DNA from: JAVBKV01 sp031553885
Lineage (GTDB): Bacteria; Bacteroidota; Bacteroidia; Bacteroidales; Azobacteroidaceae
DNA length: 41,840 bases
Assembly: GCA_031553885.1 (NCBI GenBank)
Contig: JAVBKV010000032.1
Span: 1-41,840, forward strand
Reading direction: 5' to 3'
Positions 25,644 to 32,706 of the stretch are shown piece after piece (the stretch's first letter is position 1; every line of letters starts with the position of its first letter). The translations under genes were made by a program, and so were the position numbers. The notes below the pieces were generated by a model. It was not told the DNA's origin. It saw nothing but the letters and a program-made list of their open reading frames with translations, and searched no databases.

Positions 25644-26810
25644 TTAGTATTTTTGGAGTAAAGTCAGTAATTTACGATCCAGCTTTTGTCCGTACCAGTC
25701 TTGGTAATCCACATCTTTTCTTCCTGAGTTCAGCAGGCCGAAGTCTCCCTTGAAATTCCAGAGTCCCCAACCGATGTTATGACTTGTAAGTATATCTAAC
25801 TGATCGTTGAACCAAGCTAAGAAAACAGGATGCGGGGTTTGATTGTAGCATCCGCATTCACCGCAGTGGACGCCTACACCCTGGTTGACCAGGTCGATCC
25901 AGGGTTGATAGAATTTTTCAAGCGATTGCCGGTTAAATTCTATGTTGTCTATTGTACCCGGCCAAACCGGAACCGGAGCATCATCCGGGTTTTTCCATAC
26001 CCATCCTGCCCGGTAGTGTGAAACATAATGCGGATAATACCCGCGACAGCTTTGTCCGATTTCCAGGTCAGTCAGTTCCGGAATGACCTGTGAACCTCCA
26101 TGGTTGCCATCAGCTACGACGATCCGGTCAGGTGTCTGACGGTGAATGACGTTCAGGCATCCGATGGCGACTTTCCGGTATATTTCTCCGGGAATTGCTG
26201 TGGATTTTCCGTGCTGGTCATTCATGTCTTCCTTGTAACAGGGTTCGTTCACTAAGTCAAAACTCAGTAAACTACGGGGTATGTGCCTGAACCGTTTTGC
26301 CCATAAATCCCAATGAGTGTAAAATGCCTGTTGGGCAGCTTCGTCCTTCCATAAGTTGAATGGTTCGTGAAAACCGGCATTGATACAGAATCCCGGAGCG
26401 CGATGCAGATTCAGGCTCACATGCAAGTTGTATTTATTGGCTGCATAGACTAATTTTTCAATAGCCTCGACAGCTTCTTCTCTGAAATCGATTGTTTCTT
26501 CGGGTTTTATGTCTCTGCCACAGGCCGGATCGTAGTTCAGGTAGGAAGGGTATGCGATCGGTATACGGACAAAATTGAATCCCCAGTCTGCCATCCATTG
26601 AAAATCCAGTTCTGTCGTAATTTTGTCTGACAAACCTTTAACTTTATACGGCTGAGGCGAAAAAAAGTCCAGGATATTAAATCCTCTCCAACGTGGTAAT
26701 TTGTTTTTTATTACAGGATTGTTGGATGCAGGAAGATTTCCTGTGACTCCCAACATGGCTAATCCGGCAGTAGCCGTTTTAATAAAAGTACGACGATCAA
26801 CCGATTTCAT
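25644..26810 (-). CDS. Glycoside hydrolase family 5 (cellulase-like), Tat-type signal
   Basis: A 388-residue hydrolase. The N-terminus has a twin-arginine motif (DRRTFIKTA) followed by a hydrophobic stretch and ASN, so folded export by Tat is likely. The GH5 pair of glutamates is visible: acid/base Glu189 in FDLVNEP and nucleophile Glu318 in GVHCGECGCYNQTP. Other landmarks are WRGFNILDFF, VRIPIAYPSY and SLNLHRAPG. GH5 enzymes cleave beta-glucan or beta-mannan linkages; the subfamily is not clear from sequence by eye. It is not part of a visible polysaccharide locus and lies 17 bases after argH, so it may share the pyrE-argH transcript. Confidence 0.85.
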   Translation of the reverse strand: MKSVDRRTFIKTATAGLAMLGVTGNLPASNNPVIKNKLPRWRGFNILDFFSPQPYKVKGLSDKITTELDFQWMADWGFNFVRIPIAYPSYLNYDPACGRDIKPEETIDFREEAVEAIEKLVYAANKYNLHVSLNLHRAPGFCINAGFHEPFNLWKDEAAQQAFYTHWDLWAKRFRHIPRSLLSFDLVNEPCYKEDMNDQHGKSTAIPGEIYRKVAIGCLNVIHRQTPDRIVVADGNHGGSQVIPELTDLEIGQSCRGYYPHYVSHYRAGWVWKNPDDAPVPVWPGTIDNIEFNRQSLEKFYQPWIDLVNQGVGVHCGECGCYNQTPHPVFLAWFNDQLDILTSHNIGWGLWNFKGDFGLLNSGRKDVDYQDWYGQKLDRKLLTLLQKY

Positions 26811-26827
26811 AATAGTATGATTAGTGA

Positions 26828-28162
26828 TTACTTTCCAAGTAAACGAAGCATGGCTTTCCGGGTATTCTCAAAACGAAAGCTGCTCATAATCTGTTGCTTC
26901 AATGCTTCTATTTCTTCATTACACAGGTTGCCGATGCTTCCTTCATGTGTGTGATGTACTTGTTTTTCCGAAGAAAAAATCCCGGCTTCGATTTCCAGCC
27001 CTACTTTTTTGTAAGCGTCCCGGAAAGGCATGCCCTGCAATACCAGTTCGTTTACCTTTTCAACACTAAAAAGCAGATTGTATTTCTCGTCATTCAGGAT
27101 ATTTTCATTGACTTTGATTTCCTGCATCATCAGGATTACCATATCCAGACAGTCGGATAGCTCGCCGAAAGCAGGCAGGAACACTTCTTTGATGATCTGT
27201 AAATCACGGAAATATCCGGAAGGCAGATTGTTTGTAATAAGTGTGATTTGTTGCGGAATACATTGGATCAGGTTGCATTTCGCCCGGGTCAGTTCGAAAA
27301 CATCCGGATTTTTCTTGTGCGGCATAATGCTTGAGCCGGTGGTAAATTCGTCCGGCAGCTTGATAAACCCGAAATTCTGGCTGTTGTACAGGCAGGCATC
27401 AAAAGCTAATTTGGATAGCGTTGCTGCGATTCCGGCCAATGCAAATCCGGTGGTACGTTCCATTTTGCCGCGTCCCATCGGGGCGTAAACGACATTGTAG
27501 TTCATGGAATCAAAGCCAAGCAGGTCTGTTGTCATCTGCCGTTTGAGGGGAAATGACGATCCATATCCCGCCGCAGATCCCAGGGGATTACGATTACAGA
27601 CTTTGTAAGCAGCAAGCATCAGTTGCAGGTCGTCGACCAGTCCTTCCGCGTATGCTCCGAACCACAACCCGAAAGAAGACGGCATGGCAATTTGTAAATG
27701 GGTATATCCAGGTAGCAGGACATCCTTGTACCGGTTGCTTTGAGTAAGTAAGACATCGATCAGGGAAGAAACTTTTTCTACAATATCCCGGATTGCATCC
27801 CGGGTAAAAAGCTTGATATCCAAAAGTACCTGATCGTTGCGGGAACGTCCGCTGTGTATTTTTTTTCCAACATCCCCCAATTGGCGTGTCAACATCAGTT
27901 CCACCTGGGAATGTACATCTTCCACGCCTTCTTCGATAACGAAGTCTCCGGATTCGGCTAAGTCGTAGATCTTTCTAAGTTCGGCGAGCAGGATGTCAAG
28001 TTCTTCTGTCGTTAACAACCCGATGCTTTTCAGCATGGTGATATGAGCCATAGATCCTGCTACATCATGCCTGGCCAGGTATAGATCCATTTCCCTGTCT
28101 TTCCCGACCGTGAATTTTTCTACGGCTTTATCTACCTGAATGTTTTTTTGCCAGAGCTTCAT
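26828..28162 (-). CDS. argH: Argininosuccinate lyase
   Basis: A 444-residue fumarase/aspartase-superfamily lyase, last step of arginine synthesis (argininosuccinate to arginine plus fumarate). The family signature is GSSIMPHKKNP at 276-286 with the catalytic Ser loop. HSGRSRNDQ at 103-111 and the catalytic His155 in YTHLQIAMP are also present. The C-terminal residues (VGLEIEAGIF) match the C-terminal subdomain. Its start overlaps the stop of the SRPBCC gene by four bases. Other arg synthesis genes are not in the window. Note the arginine breakdown cluster on the other strand at 15563-18678. Confidence 0.96.
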   Translation of the reverse strand: MKLWQKNIQVDKAVEKFTVGKDREMDLYLARHDVAGSMAHITMLKSIGLLTTEELDILLAELRKIYDLAESGDFVIEEGVEDVHSQVELMLTRQLGDVGKKIHSGRSRNDQVLLDIKLFTRDAIRDIVEKVSSLIDVLLTQSNRYKDVLLPGYTHLQIAMPSSFGLWFGAYAEGLVDDLQLMLAAYKVCNRNPLGSAAGYGSSFPLKRQMTTDLLGFDSMNYNVVYAPMGRGKMERTTGFALAGIAATLSKLAFDACLYNSQNFGFIKLPDEFTTGSSIMPHKKNPDVFELTRAKCNLIQCIPQQITLITNNLPSGYFRDLQIIKEVFLPAFGELSDCLDMVILMMQEIKVNENILNDEKYNLLFSVEKVNELVLQGMPFRDAYKKVGLEIEAGIFSSEKQVHHTHEGSIGNLCNEEIEALKQQIMSSFRFENTRKAMLRLLGK

Positions 28163-28584
28163 TCCTTGATTTCGTTGTAAGGTATCACAGCCAGGATGTC
28201 GGCAATTTTATTGATCCCGTCTTGTAAGGGTTTGGATAGCATAGGTTTGAGAAATGGATTCAATTGAGCTTTTACTGTCAGTTTCATCCGGGTGTCGTTA
28301 TCTTCCACCTGTTTGAGTTGAATCCACATATTGACCTCGATAGGGGCTCCGTCGGCCATAAATTTGATGGTTTTGTTAGGCTCCCTTTCCACAATCGAAA
28401 ATTTAACTTTTCCCACCGGATCTACGGAAAAGGTACAGGAATCCTTATCAAAAGAAAAATCCCTGATCTTATCCTGGGGAATTCTGTCTTTTAGACGCTC
28501 CAGGTTATTCAGATCTGACAGGACTTCGAATATTTTTTGTTCGCCGTGAGGAATTGCTTTTATTTCACTAATAAATTCTGTCAT
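28159..28584 (-). CDS. SRPBCC (START-like) domain protein
   Basis: A 141-residue soluble protein with a Bet v1/START-like fold pattern: an N-terminal strand (FISEIKAIPHGEQKIFEVLSD), alternating strands and a long C-terminal helix (LKPMLSKPLQDGINKIADILAV). The family often binds hydrophobic ligands, but no ligand is implied here. It overlaps argH by four bases and lies 8 bases after the pyrE stop, so it is inside the pyrE-argH transcript. This arrangement recurs in Bacteroidales. The exact role is unknown. Confidence 0.85.
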   Translation of the reverse strand: MTEFISEIKAIPHGEQKIFEVLSDLNNLERLKDRIPQDKIRDFSFDKDSCTFSVDPVGKVKFSIVEREPNKTIKFMADGAPIEVNMWIQLKQVEDNDTRMKLTVKAQLNPFLKPMLSKPLQDGINKIADILAVIPYNEIKE

Positions 28585-28592
28585 GAGTTGAT

Positions 28593-29228
28593 TTATTTAG
28601 GATTCCATTTTTCCGGATTTTTTCTCCATTCCTGAAGCGTTTTTATTTCCGATTCGTCAATGTAATCGGTTTTCAGCGCTTCATCCAGGACTGCGTCATA
28701 ATTGCAGAGCGTGGTCAGATTAACTTTTGCATCCTTGAATTTACTGGCAGCGATAGGGAATCCATAGGTAAATATGGCCACCATTCCGACAACGTCGCAA
28801 CCGGCATTACGTACCGCTTCGACTGCTTTCAGGCTACTTCCTCCGGTGGAAATCAGGTCTTCGATTACAACAACCTTGGATCCGGGTTTCAGATCACCTT
28901 CAATCAGGTTTTCCAGTCCATGATCTTTAGGCGTTGCACGGATGTAAACGAATGGTAAATTCAGTTCTTCCGCAACCATAGCGCCTTGTGCAATGGCTCC
29001 GGTAGCCACACCTGCAATGGCATCTACATTATCATATTTTTCCAGGATGGTCCGGGATAATTCCAGTTTGATAAAATTCCGGATTGCCGGATAAGAAAGG
29101 GTTTTCCGGTTATCGCAGTATATAGGGGATTTCCATCCGGACGCCCAGGTAAACGGATTGGCCGGTTGAAGTTTGATAGCTTTGATTTTAAGTAATTTTT
29201 CTGCTAAAATTTGTTCCAGTGTTTTCAT
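28593..29228 (-). CDS. pyrE: Orotate phosphoribosyltransferase
   Basis: A 211-residue type I phosphoribosyltransferase for pyrimidine synthesis, which joins orotate and PRPP to form orotidine 5'-phosphate. The PRPP-binding motif VVVIEDLISTGGSSLKA lies at about 119-135. Substrate-loop residues are in YIRATPKDHGLENLIEG, and the N-terminal FTWASGWKSPIYCDNRK segment is typical of OPRT. It is the first gene of a pyrE, SRPBCC, argH run with overlapping or near-overlapping ends. A promoter-like box is upstream at 29270-29277. Confidence 0.96.
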   Translation of the reverse strand: MKTLEQILAEKLLKIKAIKLQPANPFTWASGWKSPIYCDNRKTLSYPAIRNFIKLELSRTILEKYDNVDAIAGVATGAIAQGAMVAEELNLPFVYIRATPKDHGLENLIEGDLKPGSKVVVIEDLISTGGSSLKAVEAVRNAGCDVVGMVAIFTYGFPIAASKFKDAKVNLTTLCNYDAVLDEALKTDYIDESEIKTLQEWRKNPEKWNPK

Positions 29229-29269
29229 CTATACAGGATTATGAATTGATTAAATTTACGTTTTTCCGA

Positions 29270-29277
29270 CAAAAGTA
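29270..29277 (-). promoter_or_regulatory. Bacteroidetes -7 type promoter box before pyrE
   Basis: On the minus strand TACTTTTG matches TAnnTTTG, 41 bases before the pyrE ATG. No TTTG at the usual -33 spacing is seen. The remainder of the 199-base gap up to comF holds a 9-bp direct repeat (29326-29355) and GC-rich palindromes (29383-29418), annotated or discussed separately. Confidence 0.45.
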
Positions 29278-29382
29278 ATGAATTGAAATGAGAACTGCAC
29301 TACAAAAAGGTTACTTTTTAGGAAGTATTGTACGTTTTACGCGGTTTATTGTACGATTGCTATGTGGTACTGTACTAACCTC

Positions 29383-29420
29383 CTCCCCCCTGCCTCCAGC
29401 GGGGGGAGAGGCTGACGCTC
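29383..29420. repeat. GC-rich hairpin with GCTGACGC core next to the comF stop
   Basis: CTCCCCCC (29383-29390) and GGGGGGAG (29401-29408) form a perfect 8-bp stem over a 10-base loop. The right arm runs directly into GAGGCTGACGCTC (29408-29420), an imperfect palindrome around TGAC. The GCTGACGC core is the reverse complement of GCGTCAGC, found twice on the other side of comF. The block ends eight bases from the comF stop codon and may end that transcript. Confidence 0.55.
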
Positions 29421-29427
29421 AATTTCA

Positions 29428-30141
29428 TTATTGGGCAATCGCGAGAGTTAAAATGCTGACTGTAGTTCCCGGGCAGGTTAACAGGCAGTGGACGCAGGCT
29501 TCTAATGTTGAGCCTGTGGTAAGTACATCGTCAATCAGTAAAATGTGCTTGTCGGTAATCATTTCTTTATTTTTTAAGCCGAAAACCGATGTTGTGTTTA
29601 ACCAGCGTTCATAAATGCTTTTCCGGGTTTGGGTCGGATTAGCGATTTTCCGGTACAAAGAGGACGTGTCTATGGGTATTCCTGTTACAGAGGCGATTCC
29701 GATAGCCAATGCTTCGGATTGATTAAATCCCCTCGCTTTTTGTTTTTTCTTGTGTAGCGGAACCGGAACTATGTAATCGACATCCTGAAAAAAACCGGAA
29801 GCCTGCATGTCTTTAGCCAGGTAAGTTCCCATCCATTCGCCGAATTGCCGGTTTCCTTTGTATTTGATTTCCGCAACCAGTTGTTGACAGATACCCCCTT
29901 TGTTGTAAAATAAGTATGAACTCACTTTTTGCAGCGGAACTTTTCCCAGGAATTTATCCGATGCGGAATTGTCGGGACAACGGTGGTAATTGGTTCGGGG
30001 CAATCGCAGTAGGCAGTGCAGGCAGCAATAATCTTCGTTTATAGTCAAGGGCGCTTGGCAGACTACACAAAGTTTCGGGTAAAATAAAGACAAAAAATGA
30101 TTGAACAAGGTTTTGATTTTTTTGAAATAACGCTTTATCAT
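29428..30141 (-). CDS. comF: ComF family protein (phosphoribosyltransferase-like)
   Basis: A protein of about 237 residues. It has an N-terminal zinc-finger-like segment (CVVC then CCLHC) followed by a type I phosphoribosyltransferase domain with HILLIDDVLTTGSTLEAC. The middle has the ComF landmarks VPVPLHKKKQKARGFNQSEALA and NPTQTRKSIYERW. I use the ATG at 30141; the longer frame to 30207 would translate palindromic DNA and lacks family sequence. ComF-type proteins are linked to DNA uptake and processing in competent bacteria, but the reaction is not established. It follows recX on the same strand after a 132-base gap and is flanked on both sides by GCGTCAGC-core palindromes. Confidence 0.9.
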   Translation of the reverse strand: MIKRYFKKIKTLFNHFLSLFYPKLCVVCQAPLTINEDYCCLHCLLRLPRTNYHRCPDNSASDKFLGKVPLQKVSSYLFYNKGGICQQLVAEIKYKGNRQFGEWMGTYLAKDMQASGFFQDVDYIVPVPLHKKKQKARGFNQSEALAIGIASVTGIPIDTSSLYRKIANPTQTRKSIYERWLNTTSVFGLKNKEMITDKHILLIDDVLTTGSTLEACVHCLLTCPGTTVSILTLAIAQ

Positions 30142-30182
30142 AAAAATAACGCTAAAAAATGAATATACCCAAACTATCAGGT

Positions 30183-30227
30183 GGTGCGTCAGCACCGAAA
30201 TTTTCATAGCTCCAGGCGTCAGCCTGG
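30183..30227. repeat. Paired REP-like palindromes (GCGTCAGC cores) upstream of comF
   Basis: Two perfect hairpins lie in tandem. GGTGC-GTCA-GCACC is at 30183-30196 and CCAGGC-GTCA-GCCTGG is at 30212-30227, both with the same GTCA loop and C/G closing pair, joined by a 15-base AT-rich linker. The right one is followed by a run of G (30226-30230). This design resembles REP/BIME elements, which are moved by RAYT (REP-associated tyrosine) transposases. No such transposase is in the window. Confidence 0.65.
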
Positions 30228-30273
30228 GGGAATTTGTGGTTAATAATATCGTAAAATTAATATTTTTTTTTGA

Positions 30274-30741
30274 TTATTCCAAACCGATCGCATCCAGAGC
30301 CTTTTCAATTTCGTCCAATGAGAAACCCCGTCCGGCGGCAAAACGGATGAGCTTCTGCCTGATTTCGAATCCGTTTTTCCCTTTAACCGTTTTGTATTTG
30401 GATTTCAATACTTGTACCAGCTGTTCCCGGCTCTCGTCCGGAACAAGGGCTGCCAGCGCTTCCCGGATGAGCTCGTCCGGAATTTGTTTTTTTCTTAGCT
30501 CATAGTTGATTTTATGAGGTCCCCATTTCCCGTACTTACTTTTGTCGTTTACAAATGCCCGGCAAAAACGGGATTCATCGATGAATCGTTCTTTTTGCAG
30601 GCGGCGGATAATTTCCATGTGTTGTTCTGCCGGAATTTCCCAGCGGATGAGCTTTTGCTTTACATCGTACACACACCTTTCTGAACGGCTGCAATAAGCA
30701 GCTAACCGGTGCAGGGCTTGTTCGGGTGATATTGTTTTCAT
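30274..30741 (-). CDS. recX: Regulatory protein RecX
   Basis: A 155-residue helical protein with the three-repeat RecX pattern: LHRLAAYCSRSERCVYDVKQKL at the front (shown in part), then RLQKERFIDESRFCRAFVNDK, then the conserved KWGPHKINYELRKKQIP. RecX binds RecA filaments and limits recombination activity. Its start overlaps the prmC stop (ATGA), so the two are co-translated. No recA gene is nearby, as is common in Bacteroidetes. Confidence 0.92.
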   Translation of the reverse strand: MKTISPEQALHRLAAYCSRSERCVYDVKQKLIRWEIPAEQHMEIIRRLQKERFIDESRFCRAFVNDKSKYGKWGPHKINYELRKKQIPDELIREALAALVPDESREQLVQVLKSKYKTVKGKNGFEIRQKLIRFAAGRGFSLDEIEKALDAIGLE

Positions 30742-31613
30742 AGTGAAGCCTTAATCATCCGGTCTTTCCCGGAAATATCTTTCTGTAGCATGATGTTCTT
30801 GTATCCCTTATTTCCCAGCATCCGGGCGGTTTCTTTTCCATGAAGCGAGCTTACCTCAAAATAAAGATATCCTCCCGGTTTCAACAGGGAGAGTCCGGCT
30901 TCGGCAATCGTTTCGTAAAACAACAGAGGGTGTTCTTCAGGGACGAATAAGGCGACATGTGGCTCATAATTCAAAACATTAGCTTCCATGAATTTTTTTT
31001 CTTCCGGAGTGACATAAGGAGGATTGCTGACAATAAGATCCCATTGTGCCGGAAAAATTCCGGGGGGAAACGGTTGGAAGATATCCTGGCGGAAAAAAGA
31101 AACCTCAGTCTGGTTGAGAGCGGCATTTTTCCGGGCTACCGATAATGCATCGTCAGAAACATCGATGGCATAGACAGAAGCCTCCGGAAGGTGGTGGGCA
31201 AGGCTGACGGCAATGCATCCGCTGCCGGTTCCGATATCTAAAATCTGAAGCCGGGATGAGCGGTTTTTTTTCTCCTGTGGTGTCAGGCTGCGGATGTCCC
31301 GGATGATCCGGTCGACCAGTTCTTCTGTTTCCGGTCGAGGGATCAGCACATTTTCGTTCACTTCAAAAGTCAATCCATAAAATTCTGTCTTTCCCAGGAT
31401 GTATTGGATGGGCCTGTATTTCTTCAGTTCGGAGACAATCTCCTGAATCCTGGTATGCTCATTTTCCGATAATTGTTTATCTTTGCCGAGCCGGATATCC
31501 TGTCTGCTGATGCAGCAGGCCGATTCCAGGATCCAATGCGTAAAGGATTGAATTTCATGCAACGGATAAAATGGAGTTAACTGTTCCCGGATGTAACGGA
31601 TGCTTTCCTGCAT
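30738..31613 (-). CDS. prmC: Release factor glutamine N5-methyltransferase
   Basis: A 291-residue HemK/PrmC enzyme that methylates the Gln of the GGQ motif in release factors RF1 and RF2. The S-adenosylmethionine motif DIGTGSGCIAVSLA begins at 126, and the catalytic NPPY is at 197-200 followed by VTPEE. The helical N-terminal substrate domain (1-85) and the IPRPETEELV linker are as in the family. It is divergent from ribD, and a promoter with both -33 and -7 boxes lies between them. recX overlaps its end. Confidence 0.96.
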   Translation of the reverse strand: MQESIRYIREQLTPFYPLHEIQSFTHWILESACCISRQDIRLGKDKQLSENEHTRIQEIVSELKKYRPIQYILGKTEFYGLTFEVNENVLIPRPETEELVDRIIRDIRSLTPQEKKNRSSRLQILDIGTGSGCIAVSLAHHLPEASVYAIDVSDDALSVARKNAALNQTEVSFFRQDIFQPFPPGIFPAQWDLIVSNPPYVTPEEKKFMEANVLNYEPHVALFVPEEHPLLFYETIAEAGLSLLKPGGYLYFEVSSLHGKETARMLGNKGYKNIMLQKDISGKDRMIKASL

Positions 31614-31629
31614 AAGGTTTGTTTTCCGG

Positions 31630-31660
31630 CAAAAGTAGACGAAAGAATTAAGAAATCAAA
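31630..31660 (-). promoter_or_regulatory. Bacteroidetes sigma-A promoter (-33/-7) for prmC-recX
   Basis: On the minus strand TTTG (31660-31657) is followed after exactly 19 bases by TACTTTTG (31637-31630), a full match to the Bacteroidetes TTTG-N19-TAnnTTTG pattern. It ends 17 bases before the prmC start codon, so the leader would be short. This is the best-formed promoter in the window. Confidence 0.65.
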
Positions 31661-31677
31661 GCGTAAACCGGCTGGAG

Positions 31678-32616
31678 ATGTTGATTCCTGAAGAAAAATA
31701 CATGTTACGCTGCCTTCAACTGGCAGAATACGGAAAAGGATTTACGGCACCTAATCCTATGGTAGGTGCCGTATTGGTGTATAATGGACGGATTATCGGG
31801 GAAGGTTTCCATCGTTGTTGCGGAGGGCCTCATGCAGAGGTTCATGCGGTAGCTTCCGTTAAGGATGAGCAGTTGCTCCGGGAGTCGACCTTGTATGTCA
31901 ACTTGGAGCCTTGTTCGCACTACGGTAAAACACCTCCTTGTGCAAAATTGATTATTGATAAGCAAATTTCCCGCGTCGTGATCGGACATGAAGATCCCTT
32001 TCCGGAAGTAGCGGGAAGGGGAATCCGCATGTTGCAGGACGCCGGGGTCGAAGTTGTTTGTGGCTTTTTACGGGAGGACTGCGAAGAATTGAATAAGCGA
32101 TTTCTGACTTTTTTCCGGAAGGGCAGGCCTTACATTTTTCTGAAATGGGCGCAATCTTCCGATGGCTTTCTGGATCGGTTCAGGGAGCCTGGAGACGGTC
32201 AGAATGCGGTTCGGTTTTCGAATGTTTTTACTCGTATGGCTGTTCATAAGATGCGTGCGGAGGAGAGTGCGATTATGGTGGGGAAACGTACTGAGATGCT
32301 GGATAATCCCCAGTTGAATGTGCGTTACTGGTCGGGCAACGATCCCCTGCGGTTGATTGCCGACAGCCGGAAAACACTTTACCAGCAACTGAATGAATTG
32401 AAGGAGCAAGGTATTCAGTCCCTGATTGTGGAAGGAGGGGCTGCTTTGTTAACTAATTTTATACAAGAAGGTCTGTGGGATGAAGCGCAGATCGAAGTTG
32501 CTTTTATTTCATTGGGCGCTGGAGTAAGGGCGCCCAGGCTTTCCGGAAAGTTACGGAGTGTTCATAAATGTGAAAATTCCATAGTTTCCATATATAAGAA
32601 CGAGTTTAACCCCTAA
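31678..32616 (+). CDS. ribD: Bifunctional riboflavin deaminase/reductase, shortened reductase domain
   Basis: A 312-residue RibD. The N-terminal deaminase has the zinc motif HAE (52-54) and Cys79/Cys88 in EPCSHYGKTPPC. The C-terminal reductase begins near FLKWAQSSDGF and has VEGGAALL and LWDEAQIE. It makes 5-amino-6-ribitylamino-uracil phosphate in riboflavin synthesis. Between LRLIADSR and TLYQQLNELKEQGIQ the region is shorter than I expect of the family by roughly 40 residues, with no frameshift. A GGAG lies four bases before the ATG. Whether the reductase works is uncertain. Confidence 0.9.
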   Translation: MLIPEEKYMLRCLQLAEYGKGFTAPNPMVGAVLVYNGRIIGEGFHRCCGGPHAEVHAVASVKDEQLLRESTLYVNLEPCSHYGKTPPCAKLIIDKQISRVVIGHEDPFPEVAGRGIRMLQDAGVEVVCGFLREDCEELNKRFLTFFRKGRPYIFLKWAQSSDGFLDRFREPGDGQNAVRFSNVFTRMAVHKMRAEESAIMVGKRTEMLDNPQLNVRYWSGNDPLRLIADSRKTLYQQLNELKEQGIQSLIVEGGAALLTNFIQEGLWDEAQIEVAFISLGAGVRAPRLSGKLRSVHKCENSIVSIYKNEFNP

Positions 32617-32664
32617 AAATTTATAAATATTGGTTAATATAGCGGATTTAGTCAAAAATGTTTC

Positions 32665-32672
32665 TACTTTTG
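32665..32672 (+). promoter_or_regulatory. Bacteroidetes -7 type promoter box before the DUF6242 gene
   Basis: TACTTTTG matches TAnnTTTG, 34 bases before the DUF6242 ATG in a 90-base gap after ribD. No clear -33 TTTG at normal spacing is seen; the nearest is TTTA near 32647. Confidence 0.45.
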
Positions 32673-32706
32673 CAGCCAATAACATGTTTTCTATAACTTT
32701 ATTCGA

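Noticed and set aside
29288..29614. 108-codon plus-strand frame starting in the pyrE-comF gap
   Set aside because: It crosses the GC-rich palindrome and then runs antisense through comF; the only non-overlapping part is low-complexity and repeat derived.
30142..30207. Longer N-terminus for ComF from the ATG at 30207
   Set aside because: Those codons lie over the palindrome linker and one hairpin, and the residues are not ComF-like; the ATG at 30141 fits the family.
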